From contig CANMSE010000006.1 in NCBI GenBank assembly GCA_947500555.1, forward strand, positions 130,388 to 194,387: a stretch of 64,000 bases of DNA, in the 5' to 3' direction. Source of the stretch: an uncultured Fulvivirga sp. (lineage in GTDB: Bacteria; Bacteroidota; Bacteroidia; Cytophagales; Cyclobacteriaceae). The position numbers and the translations under genes were made by a program. Numbering within the stretch: the stretch's first letter is position 1; each line of letters starts with the position of its first letter. Of this stretch, positions 8,476 through 17,025 are shown in pieces. The notes below the pieces were generated by a model. It did no database searches. It saw only the letters and a program-made list of their open reading frames with translations, and had not been told where the DNA came from.

Positions 8476-9288
8476 ATGTTGAAACGAGGGTTAAAACATC
8501 ATTTTTTACTTTTTTTGACGCTGATTTTGATCACGTCATGCAGCAAGTTCAGAAAAATAGAAAAAAGTTCTGAGTGGAGGGTGAAGTATGATGCGGCATT
8601 AAAATATTACGAGAACAAAGACTACTTTAGGTCTGCAACACTATTCGAGCAAATATTACCTATAGTTAGAGGTTTACCCGAGGGTGAAAAGACACAGTTC
8701 TACCTTGCTTACACTAATTTTTATCAGGAGTTCTATTTACTGGCATCGCATCACTTCAAAACGTTTTATGAGACCTATGCGAGAAGTGAGTTTGCTCAAG
8801 AAGCAAGATACATGTATGCTTACTCTTTATATGCGAATTCCCCCGCTTATAATCTGGACCAGTCAACAAGTATTGAAGCCATAGTGGCTATGCAAAATTT
8901 CATTAATCGCTATCCGGACAGTGAATTTCGTGATGACGCTTCTGACGTGATCAATGAAATTCAGGTTAAACTAGAAGCTAAGGCATATGAGAATTCTAAA
9001 CAGTACTATAAATTAGAATACTTTAAGGCTGCCGTAGTGGCATTTGAAAGTTTCGCAAATGACTTCCCTGATTCAGAATTTAACGAAGAAATCTCTTATT
9101 TGAAATTTATGGCGCAGTACAGGTTAGCGGTCAAAAGTATTTTCAGCAAGCAGGAAGAGCGCTTTAAGAAAGCAAATGAGTTTTATTTAGAATTATTAGA
9201 TAGGTATCCAAACAGTGCGTATCTCAAGGATGCGGATAAAAAATATGGCGACAGCCTCAATAAATTGAATCAACTAGCAAAAAAATAA
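8476..9288 (+). CDS. bamD: Outer membrane protein assembly factor BamD
   Basis: BamD is the essential lipoprotein of the BAM complex that inserts beta-barrels into the outer membrane. The 270-residue protein has a lipoprotein signal with lipobox TSC (Cys23) followed by TPR-like helical repeats: WRVKYDAALKYYENKDYFRSATLFEQIL, FYLAYTNFYQEFYLLASHHF and repeated YPDSEF-type motifs at the repeat ends (YPDSEFRDDA, FPDSEFNEE, YPNSAYLKDA), typical of BamD/YfiO. It has its own promoter and is followed after 15 bp by rpoZ, the usual Bacteroidota order bamD-rpoZ-coaBC. Confidence 0.93.
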   Translation: MLKRGLKHHFLLFLTLILITSCSKFRKIEKSSEWRVKYDAALKYYENKDYFRSATLFEQILPIVRGLPEGEKTQFYLAYTNFYQEFYLLASHHFKTFYETYARSEFAQEARYMYAYSLYANSPAYNLDQSTSIEAIVAMQNFINRYPDSEFRDDASDVINEIQVKLEAKAYENSKQYYKLEYFKAAVVAFESFANDFPDSEFNEEISYLKFMAQYRLAVKSIFSKQEERFKKANEFYLELLDRYPNSAYLKDADKKYGDSLNKLNQLAKK

Positions 9289-9303
9289 TTAAATTAGAAG
9301 AAT

Positions 9304-9630
9304 ATGGCTATTCAAGCATCAATTGTAACAAGAGACGTAGATAAGATTGCAGCAAAATCTGGCAATGTGTATGAGTCAATTGTTATTGTATCAAAAAGAG
9401 CACGTCAAGTAGCGGTAGACGTAAAAGAAGAGCTTAACGCTAAGCTTGCTGAGTTTGCTTCTACTGTTGACAATCTTGAAGAGATTTTCGAAAACAGAGA
9501 GCAAATTGAAATCTCAAAATTCTACGAAAGACTTCCTAAGTCAACTAATGTGGCAGTAGAAGAATTTTTAGAAGGTAAAGTTGATTTCAGATACCGCGAG
9601 GAAGAGCAAGATCTCAAACTGGAACTTTAA
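9304..9630 (+). CDS. rpoZ: RNA polymerase subunit omega, Bacteroidota type
   Basis: Small accessory subunit of RNA polymerase that helps assemble beta'. The 108-residue sequence keeps the omega core IAAKSGNVYESIVIVSKRARQV (about 15-37), corresponding to the NRFELVLIAAKRARQL region of proteobacterial omega, followed by an acidic helical tail with EEFLEGKVDFRY. This divergent form sits between bamD and coaBC in many Bacteroidota, and that neighbourhood supports the call. It is separated from coaBC by only 13 bp and is probably cotranscribed. Confidence 0.9.
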   Translation: MAIQASIVTRDVDKIAAKSGNVYESIVIVSKRARQVAVDVKEELNAKLAEFASTVDNLEEIFENREQIEISKFYERLPKSTNVAVEEFLEGKVDFRYREEEQDLKLEL

Positions 9631-9643
9631 TCTTTGATTTAGC

Positions 9644-10843
9644 ATGCTCCATGGAAAAAAAATAGTGCTTGGAGTATGCGGCAGTATTGCTGCTTACAAA
9701 TCAGCTTTACTCGTAAGATTACTTATTAAATCAGGGGCTGAGGTCAAAGTCATCATGACCGACTCTGCCCTTGACTTTATTACTCCCCTCACTCTTTCAA
9801 CGCTTTCGAAGAACCCGGTTTTATCTAAATTCAGCTCTTTTGATACTGGTGAATGGAACAATCACGTTGACTTAGGCCTTTGGGCTGATTTAATGATAAT
9901 TGCTCCGGCCAGTGCTAATACTATTGCTAAAATGGCAAATGGGTATTGTGACAACCTACTTCTTGCTACCTACTTATCAGCTAAATGTCCTGTTTTTTTG
10001 GCTCCGGCTATGGATCTGGATATGTTCAAGCACAAGAGTACTCAAAATAATTTAGACCAAATTAGATCATTTGGGAATACAGTTCTTACCCCAGATAGTG
10101 GAGAACTGGCAAGTGGACTGGTTGGTGAAGGGCGTATGCAGGAACCTGAAGAAATACTCTCCGTAATTGAAGATCACTTCAACAAAGGCAGGCTGGTAGG
10201 TAAAACAGTAATGGTTACGGCAGGCCCAACATACGAAGCAATTGATCCTGTGCGTTTTATAGGAAATCATTCATCTGGCAAAATGGGCTATGCGATAGCC
10301 GAGCAAGCAGCTAACGAAGGAGCACAGGTTTTTTTGGTAAGTGGGCCTACTAACCAAGAAGTCAAGCACTCAGCTATCAAAGTGATTCCCGTCACTTCTG
10401 CTGAAGAAATGTATAAAGCCTGCACTCAACTCTACAAAGACATAAATATTTCGGTCTTATCGGCTGCCGTGGCAGACTATAAGCCAAAAAAGGTGTCTTC
10501 TCAAAAAATCAAGAAACATGGAGAAGAAATGGCTGTTGAATTGGTTAAAACCTACGATATCGCAGCTGAGTTAGGCAAGTTGAAAAGTTCGAAACAGATT
10601 AATGTCGGTTTTGCTTTGGAAACTGAAAATGAAAATAGCAACGCTCACAAAAAGTTGAAATCAAAAAGCTTTGATCTTATCGTTTTAAACTCACTCAATG
10701 ATAAAGGTGCTGGTTTCGGCCATGATACAAACAAAATTACTATCATTGATAAGGATAATAATTCGAAGTCTTTCGAGTTAAAAAGTAAATCTGAAGTTGC
10801 TAAAGATATCATCAACGAAATTATCAATGCCGCTCAAGCATAG
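9644..10843 (+). CDS. coaBC: Bifunctional phosphopantothenoylcysteine decarboxylase/synthase
   Basis: Makes 4'-phosphopantetheine from 4'-phosphopantothenate in coenzyme A synthesis. Residues 1-175 are the FMN-dependent decarboxylase CoaC: GSIAAYK at 13-19, catalytic His74 (NNHVDLG), and PAMD at 121-124. Residues about 178-399 are the CTP-dependent synthetase CoaB: VTAGPTYEAIDPVR, NHSSGKMG and a C-terminal NKITIID stretch. In E. coli CoaC a Cys in the substrate-recognition flap (CGDIGPGR) protonates the intermediate; here the aligned segment reads ASGLVGEGR, with Ser, which I believe is usual in this phylum. Length is normal for a fused enzyme. The 3' end overlaps porD by 17 bp. Confidence 0.95.
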   Translation: MLHGKKIVLGVCGSIAAYKSALLVRLLIKSGAEVKVIMTDSALDFITPLTLSTLSKNPVLSKFSSFDTGEWNNHVDLGLWADLMIIAPASANTIAKMANGYCDNLLLATYLSAKCPVFLAPAMDLDMFKHKSTQNNLDQIRSFGNTVLTPDSGELASGLVGEGRMQEPEEILSVIEDHFNKGRLVGKTVMVTAGPTYEAIDPVRFIGNHSSGKMGYAIAEQAANEGAQVFLVSGPTNQEVKHSAIKVIPVTSAEEMYKACTQLYKDINISVLSAAVADYKPKKVSSQKIKKHGEEMAVELVKTYDIAAELGKLKSSKQINVGFALETENENSNAHKKLKSKSFDLIVLNSLNDKGAGFGHDTNKITIIDKDNNSKSFELKSKSEVAKDIINEIINAAQA

Positions 10844-11726
10844 CCTTTTTACTCTTTGTTGTTTTTTATTCATATCTGATTGTTTTAGCCAGGAACTTAA
10901 TTGTAGAGTATTGGTAAATGCTGATCAGGTACAGACGTCTGACAGAACAGTATTCAAAGACATGGAGAACAGCTTTGCCCAGTTTTTGAATTCAAGGCAA
11001 TGGACAGAAGATAATTACGAGGCCTATGAAAAAATCAATGCTAACATTATTGTCACCCTTCAAACTCAGCAAAGTATAGGAGTGTTTGAAGCAACTGTTC
11101 AAGTTCAATCGGCCCGACCGGTTTATAATTCCAATTATGAGTCTATTCTACTAAATTTTGCCGATCGGGATTGGCAAATTGAATATGTAGATTCTCAGCC
11201 TCTCGAGTTTAATGACAATACGTTCATTGCTAATCTCACTTCACTATTAGCTTACTATGCATATGTTGTCATTGGATTAGACTATGATTCTTATAGCGAA
11301 TTGGGAGGTTCAGACTATTTTCAAAAAGCATTGGACGTGGTGAATAATGCACAGCAGTCTAATCGAACAGGCTGGGATGCTCTTGGAAGCACACGTAATC
11401 GTTATTGGTTAGTTGAGAATCTAACTAACCAACAAATACTTCCCTTTAGGAAGGGAATTTATAAGTATCATCGCCTTGCCTTAGATACATTTGATAAAGA
11501 CCCCGAAAATAGCCGTAAACTAATCGTTGAGGTATTGAAAGAGATGCGCAATGTGAAGAACGTATTTCCCAACTCCATTCTTGTTATCTCCTTTCTGGAT
11601 GCCAAACGAGACGAACTCATCAATATATTTTCTGAAGGGAATATTCAAACCAGGCGACAGGCCTATGATATTTTAGCCACCGTAGACCCCTCAAAAAGTA
11701 GCGAATACGAGCAAATCATAAAGTAA
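10827..11726 (+). CDS. porD: PorD / DUF4835 family protein (T9SS-associated)
   Basis: A 299-residue secreted protein of the Bacteroidota family DUF4835, also called PorD in type IX secretion annotation. The ATG at 10827 overlaps coaBC by 17 bp and gives a clean signal peptide (LFTLCCFLFISDCFSQ); an in-frame start 30 bp upstream would bury it. Characteristic segments are LNCRVLVNADQVQTSDRTVF, RQWTEDNYEAYEKI, and the central LTSLLAYYAYVVIGLDYDSYSELGG. The position between coaBC and recN is the standard one for this family. A direct role in T9SS is inferred from the family name; the exact function is unknown. Confidence 0.85.
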   Translation: MPLKHSLFTLCCFLFISDCFSQELNCRVLVNADQVQTSDRTVFKDMENSFAQFLNSRQWTEDNYEAYEKINANIIVTLQTQQSIGVFEATVQVQSARPVYNSNYESILLNFADRDWQIEYVDSQPLEFNDNTFIANLTSLLAYYAYVVIGLDYDSYSELGGSDYFQKALDVVNNAQQSNRTGWDALGSTRNRYWLVENLTNQQILPFRKGIYKYHRLALDTFDKDPENSRKLIVEVLKEMRNVKNVFPNSILVISFLDAKRDELINIFSEGNIQTRRQAYDILATVDPSKSSEYEQIIK

Positions 11727-11733
11727 GAAAATC

Positions 11734-11958
11734 ATGTCGATGCGATCAGAAAGATTTTCAGGAGTAAAAAGCATCACGGAAAACTCTTCAAAAATTACAG
11801 GCAAAAAGGCTAATATTGTATATCATGATGGGCGTGTAATTTTCGCTGAAATTATAGAGATAACGGGTACTATGGCCACTCAAAGGAATATGCGATTGAG
11901 AAAGTCCACCATTGATTTAACAACAGTTTCAGAGATCATTATAGATTCTAACGCCTAA
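11734..11958 (+). CDS. Small conserved-looking protein between porD and recN
   Basis: A 74-residue protein with no signal peptide or membrane segment. It has a basic N-terminus (MSMRSERFSGVKS) and a beta-rich centre (KKANIVYHDGRVIFAEIIEITGTM) that could form a small SH3- or Sm-like barrel; this is a guess from alternating hydrophobic residues. It is packed 7 bp after porD and its stop codon abuts the recN ATG, so it belongs to this operon. I do not recognise the family and assign no function. Confidence 0.7.
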   Translation: MSMRSERFSGVKSITENSSKITGKKANIVYHDGRVIFAEIIEITGTMATQRNMRLRKSTIDLTTVSEIIIDSNA

Positions 11959-13611
11959 ATGCTCAATCAGCTTACGATTAAAAATTATGCCTTAATACAG
12001 GAGTTGAGTATAACACCTGCCAATCAGCTCAATATAATTACTGGAGAAACTGGCGCGGGAAAATCCATTATGCTGGGTGCTGTTGGGCTCTTACTTGGAA
12101 ATAGAGCTGATACCAAAGCGCTGTTGAATTCAGAAAGTAAATGTGTTATAGAAGGACAGTTTGATATTTCAAATTATAAGCTGTCGTCCCTATTCAAAAA
12201 AGAAGATCTTGATTACGAGGAACTAACTATTATCAGGCGGGAAATAACTCCTGCTGGGAAATCCAGAGCTTTTGTCAATGACAGCCCTGTTACGCTGGAT
12301 ACTTTAAAAAAATTGGGGTTCAAACTCATGGATGTTCATTCGCAGCATGAGACTTTACAGCTTGGAAAAAACAGCTTTCAACTAAAGTTTGTCGATGTTT
12401 ATGCCGGAACCCTTGCTCTACGTAACGAATATTCACAATTGTTTTTAGCCTACAAAAAGGCTCGGATTGAGTTAAATGCTTTATTAGAGGAAAGTAAGAC
12501 TGCTGCTGAACAGGCAGACTATAATAGCTTTCTTCTTAAAGAATTGAGCGAAGCTAACCTGATGGAAGATGAGCAGGAAGAGCTCGAGTCTTCAGTGAAA
12601 ATGATGGAACACGCTGAAGAAATCAAATTAAAGCTCAATGAAGCTCTTGCCATTCTTACTAATGACGAATTTTCCGTTACGAATAATGTTCAGCAACTAA
12701 GGCAATCTTTGTTGCAAGTGGCTAAATATGGTGAGAGTTATGAAAAGCTTGCCGAAAGAATAAATGGAGCTCTTATCGAGCTCAATGATATTAGTACCGA
12801 AATAGAACGAGAAGAAGAAAAGGTAAATTTTGACCCTGAACAAGCTCAGTTATCACAAGAACGGCTTAGCTTAATTTACCAACTGCAGCAGAAACATGCC
12901 GTTTTAAACATCTCAGAATTATTGAAAATACAGGCCGAACTGGAAGAAAAAGTCCTCCATACTTCAAATTTAGGTGATGAAATTGCAAAGCGACAGAAAG
13001 AAGTAGGTGAACTTCTTACGATGTGTACTGATAAGGCAAATAAGCTGTCTGAGAAAAGGATGGCATGTTTTGTTAAACTGGCCAAAGAACTTGAGACATT
13101 ACTTGCTGAGGTAGGAATGCCTGATGCCTCAATTGAATTAAAGCGAAGCGAAATACCCCTGGAAAATTCCGGTAGTGATGAAATAAAAATACTGTTCAGT
13201 GCAAATAAAGGAATCGCTCCACAAGAACTTGCAAAAGTTGCTTCCGGAGGTGAATTCTCAAGATTGATGTTTTGCCTGAAATACATTTTAGCAGCTAAAG
13301 TTTCATTACCCACTATTATATTTGATGAAATAGATACGGGTGTGTCTGGAGAAATAGCCATAAAACTAGCCTCCATGATGAAGAAAATGGCTGAAAATCA
13401 TCAGGTAATCACCATCAGTCATTTACCCCAAATTGCTGCTAAAGGCGATCAACACTATTTTGTTTATAAGGACAATAATGCTTCAAAAGCGATCAGTAAG
13501 ATCAAATCATTAAGCGAAGATGAGCGTATCGTTGAGATAGCAAAAATGCTTGGTGGTGATAATCCTTCGGAAATAGCCTTTGAAAATGCCAAGGAATTGA
13601 TAGCTTCATAG
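11959..13611 (+). CDS. recN: DNA repair ATPase RecN
   Basis: SMC-like ATPase for double-strand break repair. The 550-residue protein has Walker A ITGETGAGKS (28-37), a long central coiled coil (about 150-370), the ABC signature VASGGEFSRLMF (about 425-436), Walker B PTIIFDEIDTGVSG and the H-loop ISHLPQIAAKGDQHY. The length equals that of E. coli RecN. It starts directly after the stop of the 74-aa gene and is followed after 7 bp by a membrane protein gene. Confidence 0.96.
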   Translation: MLNQLTIKNYALIQELSITPANQLNIITGETGAGKSIMLGAVGLLLGNRADTKALLNSESKCVIEGQFDISNYKLSSLFKKEDLDYEELTIIRREITPAGKSRAFVNDSPVTLDTLKKLGFKLMDVHSQHETLQLGKNSFQLKFVDVYAGTLALRNEYSQLFLAYKKARIELNALLEESKTAAEQADYNSFLLKELSEANLMEDEQEELESSVKMMEHAEEIKLKLNEALAILTNDEFSVTNNVQQLRQSLLQVAKYGESYEKLAERINGALIELNDISTEIEREEEKVNFDPEQAQLSQERLSLIYQLQQKHAVLNISELLKIQAELEEKVLHTSNLGDEIAKRQKEVGELLTMCTDKANKLSEKRMACFVKLAKELETLLAEVGMPDASIELKRSEIPLENSGSDEIKILFSANKGIAPQELAKVASGGEFSRLMFCLKYILAAKVSLPTIIFDEIDTGVSGEIAIKLASMMKKMAENHQVITISHLPQIAAKGDQHYFVYKDNNASKAISKIKSLSEDERIVEIAKMLGGDNPSEIAFENAKELIAS

Positions 13612-13618
13612 TTATTCT

Positions 13619-14206
13619 ATGGAAGAGCTGCCCAAAATAATTAAGGGTTTTACCCACACTGAATATTTAACGGTATTCAACGCCATAATTTTTGGGTATG
13701 TCGGTGCAGAATATTTTCAAGGCTGGGGCTCTCTCATTCGCAATAGAAAAAATATAAAGATATTTTGGCCTCACATCTTATGGACAATATTTTCCTTCAC
13801 ACTTTTTATTCAAAATTGGTGGGGTATATGGCCACGAATACGTCTGATAGATGAGAGTATTTTTTATTTCTTTTATTCACTAATTCCGATTTGCCTATTC
13901 CATTTTATAAGCGTGGTCTTGTTTCCTGATTTTAAGAACGATAACGAGAAAGTAGATATGGAAGAGCATTTCTACGATAACACCAGAATACTATTTGGTT
14001 TATTCGCCCTGTACTTTGTCTTTACCATTACCAGCTCGTTTGTATACCCAGATATTGGAAATGTTTTAGTTCAGAATCTTATCCGAACCCTGGGAGTTAT
14101 TCTCGCAGGTTCTGCAGCATATTTTTCTACTAATCGAACACTGCACGCCATATTCCTAATTATTGGATACGCAGCGCTCATCTGGTTTTTCACTGTATTA
14201 CCATAA
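13619..14206 (+). CDS. Integral membrane protein of unknown function
   Basis: A 195-residue hydrophobic protein with about six predicted helices (for example around 17-35, 48-66, 82-103, 121-140, 150-165 and 175-193). Many aromatic residues lie at the ends of segments (HILWTIFSFTLFIQNWWGIW). No catalytic motif is visible. It follows recN by 7 bp and precedes the SLC13 carrier by 7 bp, so cotranscription is likely. Function unknown. Confidence 0.75.
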   Translation: MEELPKIIKGFTHTEYLTVFNAIIFGYVGAEYFQGWGSLIRNRKNIKIFWPHILWTIFSFTLFIQNWWGIWPRIRLIDESIFYFFYSLIPICLFHFISVVLFPDFKNDNEKVDMEEHFYDNTRILFGLFALYFVFTITSSFVYPDIGNVLVQNLIRTLGVILAGSAAYFSTNRTLHAIFLIIGYAALIWFFTVLP

Positions 14207-14213
14207 CCCCAAA

Positions 14214-15635
14214 ATGGCAAGGCGACTCAGTTTTTTTCTAGGCCCTGTACTATTTCTTTTAATACTTATGATCGAGTCAACCGGGTTGGGAGAAATGACC
14301 CCTGTTATAGCTTTGGGTGCCTGGATGATCTGCTGGTGGGTAACGGAGGCGGTACCTATTCCGGTGGCAGCCTTGCTACCCATAATTATTCTACCATTAA
14401 CCGGTGTTTTTACAGTGGCGCAGGCCTGTGCTCCTTATGCCAGTCCCATCATTTTTCTTTTCATGGGTGGCTTTATGATTGCTTTAGGGTTGGAGCGGCA
14501 TAACCTGCATTTAAGACTAGCACTTAACATATTAAGAGTTACCGGCTCTTCAGGTAATGGTATTATTATGGGTTTTATGATTTCCACTGCTTTGCTGAGC
14601 ATGTGGATTAGCAATACCGCCACAGCGGTAATGATGCTACCCATAGCTACTTCTGTGGTGACCCTCCTAAGTGAAAAAGATGGCTTTATTAAATCAGAAA
14701 AGAGCTTTGCCTTATCGTTGATGTTGGGCATTGCCTATTCTGCCAATATTGGTGGTACAATGACGATTATTGGCACCCCTCCTAATGTAGTGATGGCCGG
14801 CTATGCCAATGAATTACTCGATAGACAGATCGGATTTGTGGAATGGCTGACACTGGCCTTGCCCATTGGGTTAACGCTTATTTTCATTACTTACCTCCTA
14901 CTTTCAAAAGTACTTTTTCGAAATACTATAAAAGATGTAGCAGGGTCTGCCGACTTAGTAAGAAATGAGCTGAACAAGCTCGGTAAGGTCTCCAAAGAAG
15001 AGCGATTAGTGATCATCATTTTTGGTCTTACTGCGCTGGGCTGGATTCTTAAACCTCAAATCAATAGTCTTATTGGAGCCAATTTACTGACTGATCATGT
15101 CACCGCCATGATCGGTGGTATCTTGATGTTTTCTATGCCTGTAAGCTTTAAAAGTGATACTAAACTTATGGATTGGGAAGATACCAAGCGATTACCCTGG
15201 GGCATCTTGCTTCTCTTTGGTGGTGGAATGGCTTTGGCCAAAGCACTGGCCGCTGTTGGGGTGATTGATCAAATAGGCGTAGCAGTGCAATCACTGACAG
15301 GTATCTCCTTATTCCTGCTCATACTCACTGTGACAGCAGTGGTTCTTCTCATGACCGAGTTTATGAGCAACGTAGCACTGGTAACTATCTTTATTCCTGT
15401 CATTATTGGGGTTGGCAATGGATTGAATGTTGACCCTTTGTTGTTGGTAGTTCCGGTAACCCTGGCTTCGAGTTGTGCTTTTATGATGCCGATCTCCACA
15501 CCTCCTAATGCCATTGTCTACTCTAGCGGTTATATCACTATGAAAGAGATGATGCGAGCAGGGGTGTGGTTGAATATTATCTCTATATTCTTGCTGGCGG
15601 GAGCCTGTTATTTTTTAGCTCCTGTTTTATTGTAG
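14214..15635 (+). CDS. SLC13/DASS family anion:sodium symporter
   Basis: A 473-residue inner-membrane carrier of the divalent anion:Na+ symporter family (dicarboxylates, or possibly sulfate or phosphate). The two family signature loops are present: SNTATAVMMLPIA followed by GTPPNVVMAGY in the first half, and the inverted counterpart SNVALVTIFIP then ISTPPNAIVYSSGY in the second half; the paired SNT/TPPN motifs bind Na+ and substrate. Early segments contain WWVTEAVPIPVAALLPI, a typical DASS stretch. ATG 14214 is preferred over a TTG at 14163 that overlaps the previous gene. The substrate cannot be told from context. Confidence 0.88.
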   Translation: MARRLSFFLGPVLFLLILMIESTGLGEMTPVIALGAWMICWWVTEAVPIPVAALLPIIILPLTGVFTVAQACAPYASPIIFLFMGGFMIALGLERHNLHLRLALNILRVTGSSGNGIIMGFMISTALLSMWISNTATAVMMLPIATSVVTLLSEKDGFIKSEKSFALSLMLGIAYSANIGGTMTIIGTPPNVVMAGYANELLDRQIGFVEWLTLALPIGLTLIFITYLLLSKVLFRNTIKDVAGSADLVRNELNKLGKVSKEERLVIIIFGLTALGWILKPQINSLIGANLLTDHVTAMIGGILMFSMPVSFKSDTKLMDWEDTKRLPWGILLLFGGGMALAKALAAVGVIDQIGVAVQSLTGISLFLLILTVTAVVLLMTEFMSNVALVTIFIPVIIGVGNGLNVDPLLLVVPVTLASSCAFMMPISTPPNAIVYSSGYITMKEMMRAGVWLNIISIFLLAGACYFLAPVLL

Positions 15636-15648
15636 TAATCATATAAAG

Positions 15649-15677
15649 TCACTTTTCGCTACTGCAGCTAAAAGTGA
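15649..15677. repeat. Imperfect palindrome after the SLC13 gene
   Basis: TCACTTTT and AAAAGTGA form an 8-bp perfect stem, extended by GCT/AGC pairing, around a CTGCAG-containing loop. It is too weak in GC and lacks a T-run, so I do not call it a terminator, although it may mark the end of the transcript. Confidence 0.35.
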
Positions 15678-15810
15678 TAAACACAATCAAATATTACTTT
15701 AATTTTATATTTTTATTGTTAATTACAATTTCAAAACGCTTACAATTATTTACAAATGTTTAACACTAGAAAGGTACTGTTAGCGATATGTTAGCCATTA
15801 TGTCTTACCA

Positions 15811-16866
15811 ATGAGACCAAGACTTTTTATCGGATCATCAGTTGAAAACCTCGAGGTTGCGAATGCAATTCAAGAGAACTTAGAATATGATGCAAATGTC
15901 ACTGTATGGAATCAAGGTGTTTTTAATCTTTCTTCTACAACAATTGATGACCTTTTAAAATGTCTGGAAAATACGGATTTTGGAATATTTGTTTTTAACC
16001 CAGAAGACGTAACTAGCATTCGAAATAAAACTTTCTCCACTGTCAGGGACAACATAATTTTTGAACTTGGGCTTTTCATAGGAAAGCTGGAAAAAAGAAG
16101 GGTCTTTTATGTGATCCCAAGAGATGATTCTGATTTGCACCTACCAACCGACCTAATTGGTTTAGCTCCGGGGAAGTATGATAGCAACAGAGATGATGGC
16201 AATTTAAAAGCAGCTCTTGGGCCTTTTTGTAATCAGGTCCGTGAAAAACTCAAATCATTCACAATTGAAAACTTATCTGACTTAAATGGAGAATCAAAGA
16301 AAGCTAGAGAAATAGCTGTGAACAAGAATGACGGATGGGAGTACTTTCTTGCTTGTCAATTATTAGACGACAAACTCTTCGAAATAAACAAAAGCTATGA
16401 TGAATTGGAGAATGGTCTTGTAATTCAAAGAATGAAAAGTTATTCAGGTGACGAGTTTTGGAAGTTTTTTGAAGATTCGGTTGCAACACACGGAAATACC
16501 CTAAAACTGATTAATGCAACATTTGCTGATCTAAATGATTCGTTTAGTAAACAAAGTAGTCTAGCAATAAAAAATGCAATTGATAGGATTATTCAATTGT
16601 GCAAGGAACAAGTTGCCTGGGAATTTGAACTCAATGGAATATCGCCCCCAGAAGAACTTGAACCTGCGAAAAAACAAATGACGGGTTGGACTCGATCATA
16701 TATTGACCAGATTAATAATATATCCTCCAGAACCAAAGAGACAATATCGAAAATACTAAATGGAGAGATTGACAACAGAGCTACTATAACTCTGACTCTC
16801 GAACCAACTGCAGAACTAGAAGGCGTGGTGGAACTGTTTAGGGAATACCTACTCAACAATCAATAA
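15811..16866 (+). CDS. TIR-like domain protein (Cap12/Pycsar-effector type), putative immune NADase
   Basis: A 351-residue cytosolic protein. Residues 1-150 match the TIR-like domain found in Cap12 (TIR-STING) and PycTIR effectors: LFIGSSVENLEVA at the N-terminus, the aromatic VTVWNQGVF, DFGIFVFNPED, and RDNIIFELGLFIG in which Glu85 aligns with the catalytic Glu of such NADases. Family members degrade NAD after activation by a second messenger in phage defence. Residues about 150-351 are mostly helical, match neither STING nor a cNMP sensor that I recognise, and would be the regulatory or oligomerisation part. No cyclase or other known defence gene is adjacent. Upstream and downstream spacers look unlike those of neighbours. 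NADase activity and defence role are inferred. Confidence 0.75.
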   Translation: MRPRLFIGSSVENLEVANAIQENLEYDANVTVWNQGVFNLSSTTIDDLLKCLENTDFGIFVFNPEDVTSIRNKTFSTVRDNIIFELGLFIGKLEKRRVFYVIPRDDSDLHLPTDLIGLAPGKYDSNRDDGNLKAALGPFCNQVREKLKSFTIENLSDLNGESKKAREIAVNKNDGWEYFLACQLLDDKLFEINKSYDELENGLVIQRMKSYSGDEFWKFFEDSVATHGNTLKLINATFADLNDSFSKQSSLAIKNAIDRIIQLCKEQVAWEFELNGISPPEELEPAKKQMTGWTRSYIDQINNISSRTKETISKILNGEIDNRATITLTLEPTAELEGVVELFREYLLNNQ

Positions 16867-17025
16867 AACAAAAGGCTAAAACAATGCTATGAATGAGTTT
16901 CATCGGCCAAGGTATATTCATTGGGATTGTAAAGTTCGTCACAAGTATTAAATTTAAATCAAGGCGGCTATGTGCGAGGCGAGAGGTTAGTGCTTACTAA
17001 TCCCCACTCATCATAGCTAGGCATT
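16867..17025. other. Cassette-like spacer between two orphan genes
   Basis: About 160 bp without a gene. It starts with AAGGCTAAAACAATGCTATG just after the TIR-like gene and includes CCAAGGTATATTCATTGG (imperfectly palindromic) and a GC-rich run GGCGGCTATGTGCGAGGCG. The upstream flank of the TIR-like gene has a GTTAGC/GTTAGCC pair near 15779-15795. Such spacers around orphan genes recall the mobile gene cassettes I remember from related genomes; this is an impression, not a match. Confidence 0.35.

Noticed and set aside
12876..13376. Minus-strand 166-codon frame inside recN
   Set aside because: It lies antisense to the well-supported RecN ATPase region and has no protein family features.
14163..14213. 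Upstream TTG start for the SLC13 carrier
   Set aside because: It overlaps the preceding gene and adds residues unlike the family; ATG 14214 fits better.
15811..16866. A complete CBASS or Pycsar operon
   Set aside because: No nucleotide cyclase, ubiquitin-like or STING gene is adjacent; only the TIR-like effector is present.
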